A stretch of 25,452 nucleotides of DNA, taken from assembly GCA_964058805.1 (NCBI GenBank), contig CAXKVV010000762.1, positions 1-25,452 on the forward strand, written 5' to 3'. Of the stretch, positions 20,812 to 25,452 are shown in pieces; positions within the stretch are counted from its first letter, which is position 1, and the number at the start of each line of letters is the position of its first letter. Position numbers and translations under genes: made by a program. The notes under the pieces are model-generated. The model did not search any database. It saw only the letters and a list, made by a program, of their open reading frames with translations, and was not told the origin of the DNA. This DNA comes from Schoenoplectus triqueter. Its lineage: Eukaryota; Streptophyta; Magnoliopsida; Poales; Cyperaceae.

Positions 20812-20816
20812 TTTTT
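20812..20816. repeat. LTR target-site duplication TTTTT, right copy
   Basis: Matches 15859-15863; hAT coding sequence resumes at the next base. Confidence 0.7.
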
Positions 20817-22328
20817 GGTGAAAATTATTATCCATACCTAAATGCAAATACTTTCGAACCGATCTATCGTTGACATGATAACCTCCCACTCCACCCTCAA
20901 AGAACTTACCTACCACAAGATTTTAACTATCAATCTCAACCTCAATCTCAACAAACATTTACTCAACATGAAATAATCGAAGAACCCCCATCACATGTTC
21001 CGACATCGCCCTCCTCTCTGATAGAAACTCCAAACCCAAGTGTACTGCCTTCGCCAATGGAAGTTGAACCCGCGGGAAAGAGTAAGAGGCCACTTGTCCC
21101 AACCTATGACACACCTTGGTGGTATTTTTTTTTGAAATGACTAATAATGCGAGCGGTGTCTTAATCAGTGCGAAGTGTAAGGTTTTATTATAAGGTAAAT
21201 TACCGATATATTAAATCAAACGGTCTAAGTAGCTTTAAAAAAATATGCTAATAAATACTTGCTAAAAAATGAGGAACCACAAGAACATGCACACAATTGT
21301 TTCGTCCAAAGTGTAATAAACCCAGATGGTAGTATAATCCACCAAATATATGACGAAAAAAATATTAAGTGAGTTTGCTCGGTATATTGCACATAAAGAA
21401 CAACCGATAAATATGAATAATTAATTAAGTTTTGCTCGATTGGTTATACGGGATGTGCCAACCATTGTATAAAAGATTTCACCACAGAAAAATGGTTAAT
21501 GAGATAAAAAAACAATATTATGAACGTAAGAATGAATTATTAGCAATATTTAAATATGCCAACTATAAAGTTCCCATTATTTTAGATATTTGGACTGCCG
21601 GTAAATATGGTCTTGGTTACTCTTGTATTACTGCACATTATATTGATGATAATTTATTGTTACAAAAAGAGTCCTAAGTTTTTGTACCATGGATTTTCCG
21701 TACACTGCACAAATCATTTATCAATCTATTATACATATTTTACAAGAGTATAACTTAAAAAGAGATTTAGAATTATTTTAATTTCATTTGATAATGCGAG
21801 TAATAATATAAAACCAATTGATTATTTTACTCGTTCACTAAATCATACTATGCATGCTTTTTTAATCCTAATAGAAGTAATAGTGTGTCCAAATTGCTAA
21901 GTGAGTTACGGGCGGATGAAGGTTTTGTAAATCAACAAATTAACAATAAAAAATTACTAAGTTATTGTTTGAGAAGTATGGAAGATGAATGAACTGACAT
22001 TCTCAATTACTGGAAGAGAAATGCAATTGTTTATCCAACATTGTCAACGATTTCTTTCGAATCGTGTTTTAGCTCAGCGAATAGGATTTTGACTGACAAA
22101 CGTACCAAATTAGGTGTAAATCTTTTTGAGAAACTTGTGTGCTTGAAAGACTGGATAAATACTGAAGATCGCATGCAACATGATATCACACTTGAGGAAA
22201 CAACCCATGCAATCCCAACTCAAGAAAGTGACACTAATATGATTATAAGCTCGGACGATGATTTCGACGGCGCATGTGATATTAACGTTGAAAACAACGA
22301 CTTATGGTACTTGAATGATGATTACTAG
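20817..22328 (+). pseudogene. hAT-superfamily transposase (zf-BED / RICESLEEPER-like), decayed
   Basis: The DNA transposase that would excise and insert a hAT element; broken. In order: N-terminal part (GENYYPYLNANTFEP, one TGA at about 20869, then EIIEEPPSHVPTSPSS); BED zinc-finger remnant (DTPWWYFF, later YLLKNEEPQEHAHNCF, separated by stops and a frameshift in an A-run near 21237); FARYIAHKEQPI; PLYKRFHHRKMVNEIKKQYY; VPIILDIWTAGKYGLGYSC followed by ITAHYIDD, the usual catalytic-D region; a run ending ISFDNASNNIKPIDYF after a frameshift near 21777; an internal deletion near 21865; and the C-terminal dimerisation part (DILNYWKRN, YPTLST, SFESCFSSANRILTDKRT, LVCLKDWI) ending in acidic residues and TAG at 22326-22328. 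Much of the middle is missing, as are residues between YPTLST and SFESCF. Family assignment is by motif memory; confidence is high for hAT and low for subfamily. Confidence 0.85.
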
Positions 22329-23070
22329 ATGTTCGGTGTGTTTTTCTAAACTCTTTTAATCTTATCATCTATTTTTTAACTTTTTGATTTTTCGCTAATT
22401 TATTTTTTTAAGAATATTACTAATAAAAAAAAGTTAGAACTCTGCCTATATTCTTTTTACATAGCCGGTTCCAAGTTCAAAATTAAGGAGGAGGGTAAAT
22501 TATAATTTTTATAAATATTCATGTTCAAAATAATTATAAAAATATATTTTATAACTTAGAATTTTTATAAGTTTTAATATTTTTATGATTTTTTAATATT
22601 ATTCAATTTTTTAATAATTAAATATGTAAAATCAAATTAGTTTAAATTAATTATTGTAAAAATTATGATATAATTTTTTCGATTTTGATTTTTTTATATT
22701 TTTCTGATTTTTTTAGAATTATTTAGAACTTTTGAAATTTTATTCTATTTTTAAACAATTAGAATTAATAAAACCGATTTAGTTAAAAAAATTTATATAA
22801 AACATTATGATTAATTTTTTTTAAATTCTATTATTTTTTAAAAAAAAAATCAGTTTTTTTTTCTGCAATTTTTTGGAATTTTTGGACTTTTTTAGTTTTG
22901 GTTGTTTATTTTTTTGAAAACGGGATGGAACGTGACGGTCCGGGTGAAACCCCTCCGAATTATGAGAGGGGCGGAACAGGTTTGAGCGGTTTAAAATAAA
23001 AAAATTCCGACCCGACCCGTGTTGGACCCCGCGGATACGACCCTCACGGGTGTGAGCCAAGGGATAGTAA
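22329..23070. other. Likely 3' part of the hAT transposon
   Basis: Very AT-rich to about 22910, then a GC-rich patch (22918-23062) with GGGCGGAACAGG, CCGACCCGACCCG and CACGGGTGTGAG words like those at 14800-15000. Such GC-rich subterminal patches are common in plant hATs. The exact terminus was not found; near 23060 is a guess. Confidence 0.35.
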
Positions 23071-23536
23071 TATTTAATTTCTATATCATGCAATGACGGA
23101 ATTTTTCCAATTTTCTAATGACGCCTTTTGCATAAATAAAATATGCACCTTCCTTTTCCGAGGTGATTCATGACGGGCAAGAGAAAAAATAATATAAAAA
23201 TGTTAGTGGAGAACTCGACATTGTTTTTATTTATTAGGTGATAGGTGCAATGGTCAAATCAAATGCGACATGCCGACAAATGGAAATAAACCTCAGATTC
23301 TACGTATAATAACTTATCTCTAAATTATTCTCTGCTATGGAAAAATATCGTCGCATAATGAAGAGGCAAAGTGGAGATGCTAAGAGGTTTACAACTTTAA
23401 ATTATTGTTAACATATTTCATTTTTTTTATCAAAGGATTAATTTTGGATGTATGATTTAAGAAACACCAGTGATTTAAGTACAAATTTTTAAAGAGTTTG
23501 TGTTGTCCACTTTGTATTGTGAAAGTAGAAGAGTAT
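23071..23536. other. Gene-free spacer
   Basis: AT-rich, no recognised gene or repeat. Confidence 0.5.
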
Positions 23537-23545
23537 ATACTTTTA

Positions 23546-24093
23546 GGGTAAATTTCACTCTTCAAGTTTGTCGCATATTTGCCATATTAGTCACTCAAAT
23601 TTGATTTGCCTCTATAGTCACTAAATTTTTTATTTGTTCCAATGAAGTTATTTTGATAATTTTTTCATCCAAAATATTAATAGAATATTATAATTTATTT
23701 ATATATTATTTAAGTAAGGATTAGATAAAAATCATAAACTAATTAACTATTTGATATGTCGGGATTTTCTAAATATCTTCAATCTTTTAAAGAATAAAAT
23801 ATTAATTAATTATCAAATATCTTTAATAAATATTAAATAATTAAAATAACTGATGGATGTGTAGTGAGGAAAAATATAAAATTTTATAGGATATAAAATA
23901 TCTAAAAAATATATAATAAATGATATTTAAATGGATAATAATATCAATTTTATTAATAGCTTGGATTAAAACTTTAATAGAATGACTTAATTGGAATAAT
24001 TACGAATTTTAGTGATTGTGAGGGACAAATCAAACCTGAGTAATCAATTTGTAGCAAAAATCAAAATTTAGTCACCTGTAACGAAATTTACCC
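23546..24093. mobile_element. Mutator-like MITE (548 bp) with 9-bp target duplication
   Basis: Perfect 9-bp direct repeats ATACTTTTA at 23537-23545 and 24094-24102. Both ends begin GGGTAAATTTC in inverted orientation, and the arms stay similar for about 150 bp (left TTTGATTTGCCTCTATAGTC against right, inverted, TTTGATTTGTCCCTCACAATC). The centre is AT-rich without coding capacity. A 9-bp duplication with long inverted repeats fits Mutator. Confidence 0.85.
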
Positions 24094-24102
24094 ATACTTT
24101 TA

Positions 24103-24700
24103 TTATCGGATGTCATTTTATAAATAAAATGCGCAGGAGGAAGTAAATTAAGGCCAAGTTTGGATATAATTTTTTTTTCCCGAAGTACAATTTGGGCGAA
24201 TTTTTTTTCTTAATTTTAACGTTTGATAATTTTTTCTTTATTTCTCTTTTTATTTTGCATGCAGGTGTTTGCGAGCACTTCTTTATTGGTTAGTCTGAAT
24301 TTTTACTGTAATATCATTTTCATGCATTACATTTGCAAATTCTAACTGTATATGCTTGTAGTCTTGCACCGATGCTTTTAAATTTTCAACGCATTAAATG
24401 ATTGATATTTTGGAAATTATTTAGTGCGTTGTACTTGGGATACTGTTACGCCATCTGATAGTAGAATTCTAACAGTGCATCATGCATTGATGCTCCGGAA
24501 ACTAATCCGAAAAGGGAAGACATGAACTTGCTATTAAAAATTGATGTTGAAAGTGCCACTTGTTGGCTGATAAGAGGAGCAAACTTCCCAAAATATTGTG
24601 CTCAATTCATTCAGGGTACTCATATAGCGCCCTTTATTTTGCTCGTAGTGTACTATATTTTATATAATTGTTAAATTAAAAAAATTGATATGATAAAGAT
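24103..24700. other. Gene-free spacer
   Basis: T-rich to about 24260, then balanced. No coding region or named repeat recognised. Confidence 0.5.
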
Positions 24701-24707
24701 TTATTGA

Positions 24708-24920
24708 GAGCGATTCCGGTCAGGAAATATTATTGCTGGTAAAAAAATTATATAATTAATTTACTAACAAAAAATTACATGCGAGCAGTTCAGTCAGGGA
24801 ATATTATTGTTGGTAAAAATTTGCATAATTAATTTACTCGTAAAAATTTATGTACGGATAGTTCGGTCATAGAATATTATTGCTGCTAAAAATTTACATT
24901 TACACAGTTCACTTCTTTAT
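24708..24920. repeat. Tandem repeat, ~75-bp unit, about 3 copies
   Basis: Units start near 24708, 24783 and 24856 and share GTTCGGTCAGGGAATATTAT, TGCTGGTAAAAATT and ATAATTAATTTACT. A shortened fourth copy (CAGTTCACTTC...) begins near 24902. Confidence 0.85.
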
Positions 24921-25452
24921 TAATACTTCGGTCGGCACATTTATATTTATTCCTTCATATATAATTGGATGGCTCCGTCATCACCATCATAGTCATTATT
25001 ACGAGACAATTTGTGTTTTGATTTTTAAATTTCAAAAATTAAAAATTCTTATTTTTTTATCAAAATATGTCACGTAAAAATTTAAACAAGTGAAAATATC
25101 TAAGGTAAATGAGTAAATATAGCTTGACGTAAATTTAATCAAGAAATAATACATGTAATTATAGTAAAGAACAAGTAAAGAAATAACTATGATAATAGGA
25201 AAATCTAAATCAATAATCCCAAAATAAACCAATAAACAAATAAACTAGAATAACTCAATTCTAAATTAACAAATAAAATATTACATATAAATAATAAAAT
25301 ATACAAAATAAACTAATAAACAAATAAATAAAACTAAAACTAATAATAAAAATGGAATACCCAAAATTTAAAATATAAGTATATTCAAAATCAATAAACG
25401 AAGCCAATATTAATAATAGAGAATCCAAATCAATAATCAAAACTTTGATCCT
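24921..25452. other. AT-rich sequence with short degenerate repeats
   Basis: From about 25130 the plus strand is strongly A-rich with repeated AATAAAC/AACAAATAAA words; AAATCAATAATC recurs at about 25208 and 25427. Open frames here are not credible genes. Confidence 0.5.

Noticed and set aside
14745..23070. Defining exact ends and 8-bp duplication of the autonomous hAT element
   Set aside because: GC-rich patches at both sides suggest the extent, but I could not find matching terminal repeats or a duplication by eye, so no element boundaries are claimed.
1..25452. CRISPR arrays, bacterial operons, rRNA or tRNA genes
   Set aside because: The sequence is plant nuclear in character; no evenly spaced identical repeats with unique spacers and no tRNA cloverleaf signatures were seen.

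Overview
The window reads as nuclear DNA of a flowering plant, most likely a eudicot. It is AT-rich, has one intron-containing gene with a microRNA172 target site, and is otherwise filled with typical plant transposable elements: an RTE-type LINE tail, hAT and Mutator-like non-autonomous elements, and a very long LTR. I cannot name the species.

The only convincing functional gene is on the minus strand at 4941-8597. It is a euAP2-type transcription factor of the TOE1/RAP2-7 class. My ten-exon model gives 488 residues with two AP2 domains, an N-terminal LDLNL motif, a Q-rich stretch, a KKSRR basic signal, a second DLNLSI motif, and a miR172 complementary site in the last exon encoding AASSRF. 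All exons join in phase. Eight introns are GT-AG; intron 8 fits best as a GC-AG intron. Upstream of the ATG (8598-9120) are a CT-rich leader, two short upstream ORFs and TATA candidates. Downstream, 4600-4940 looks like the 3' UTR.

1-4600 has no gene I can support. It holds a hAT-like element (855-1372) and a 382-bp foldback (1380-1761). 9445-14736 is a run of insertions: a foldback with a repeated subterminal motif (9445-10266), a small hAT-like element with a near-perfect 8-bp duplication (10401-10775), a 5'-truncated RTE LINE with a perfect 19-bp duplication (11820-12655), a foldback carrying a 40-bp-period array of GC-rich palindromes (13010-13354), and a hAT-like element with CAGAGRCGGAG ends (13900-14736).

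About 14.8-23.1 kb appears to be one decayed autonomous hAT transposon. Its transposase reading frame is interrupted at 15863/20817 by a 4948-bp LTR flanked by a TTTTT duplication. Dropping the insert and one TTTTT copy makes the frame continuous, which fixes both LTR ends. No internal retrotransposon region or second LTR is visible, so it is best read as a giant solo LTR. Inside it are a ~0.5-kb AT-rich tandem duplication and a five-copy 48/75-bp repeat.

23.1-25.45 kb is AT-rich, with a Mutator-like MITE bearing a perfect 9-bp duplication (23546-24093) and a ~75-bp tandem repeat (24708-24920). The genes do not form a pathway: this is one flowering-time/development regulator beside a nested transposon cluster that begins about 0.3 kb beyond its putative promoter.
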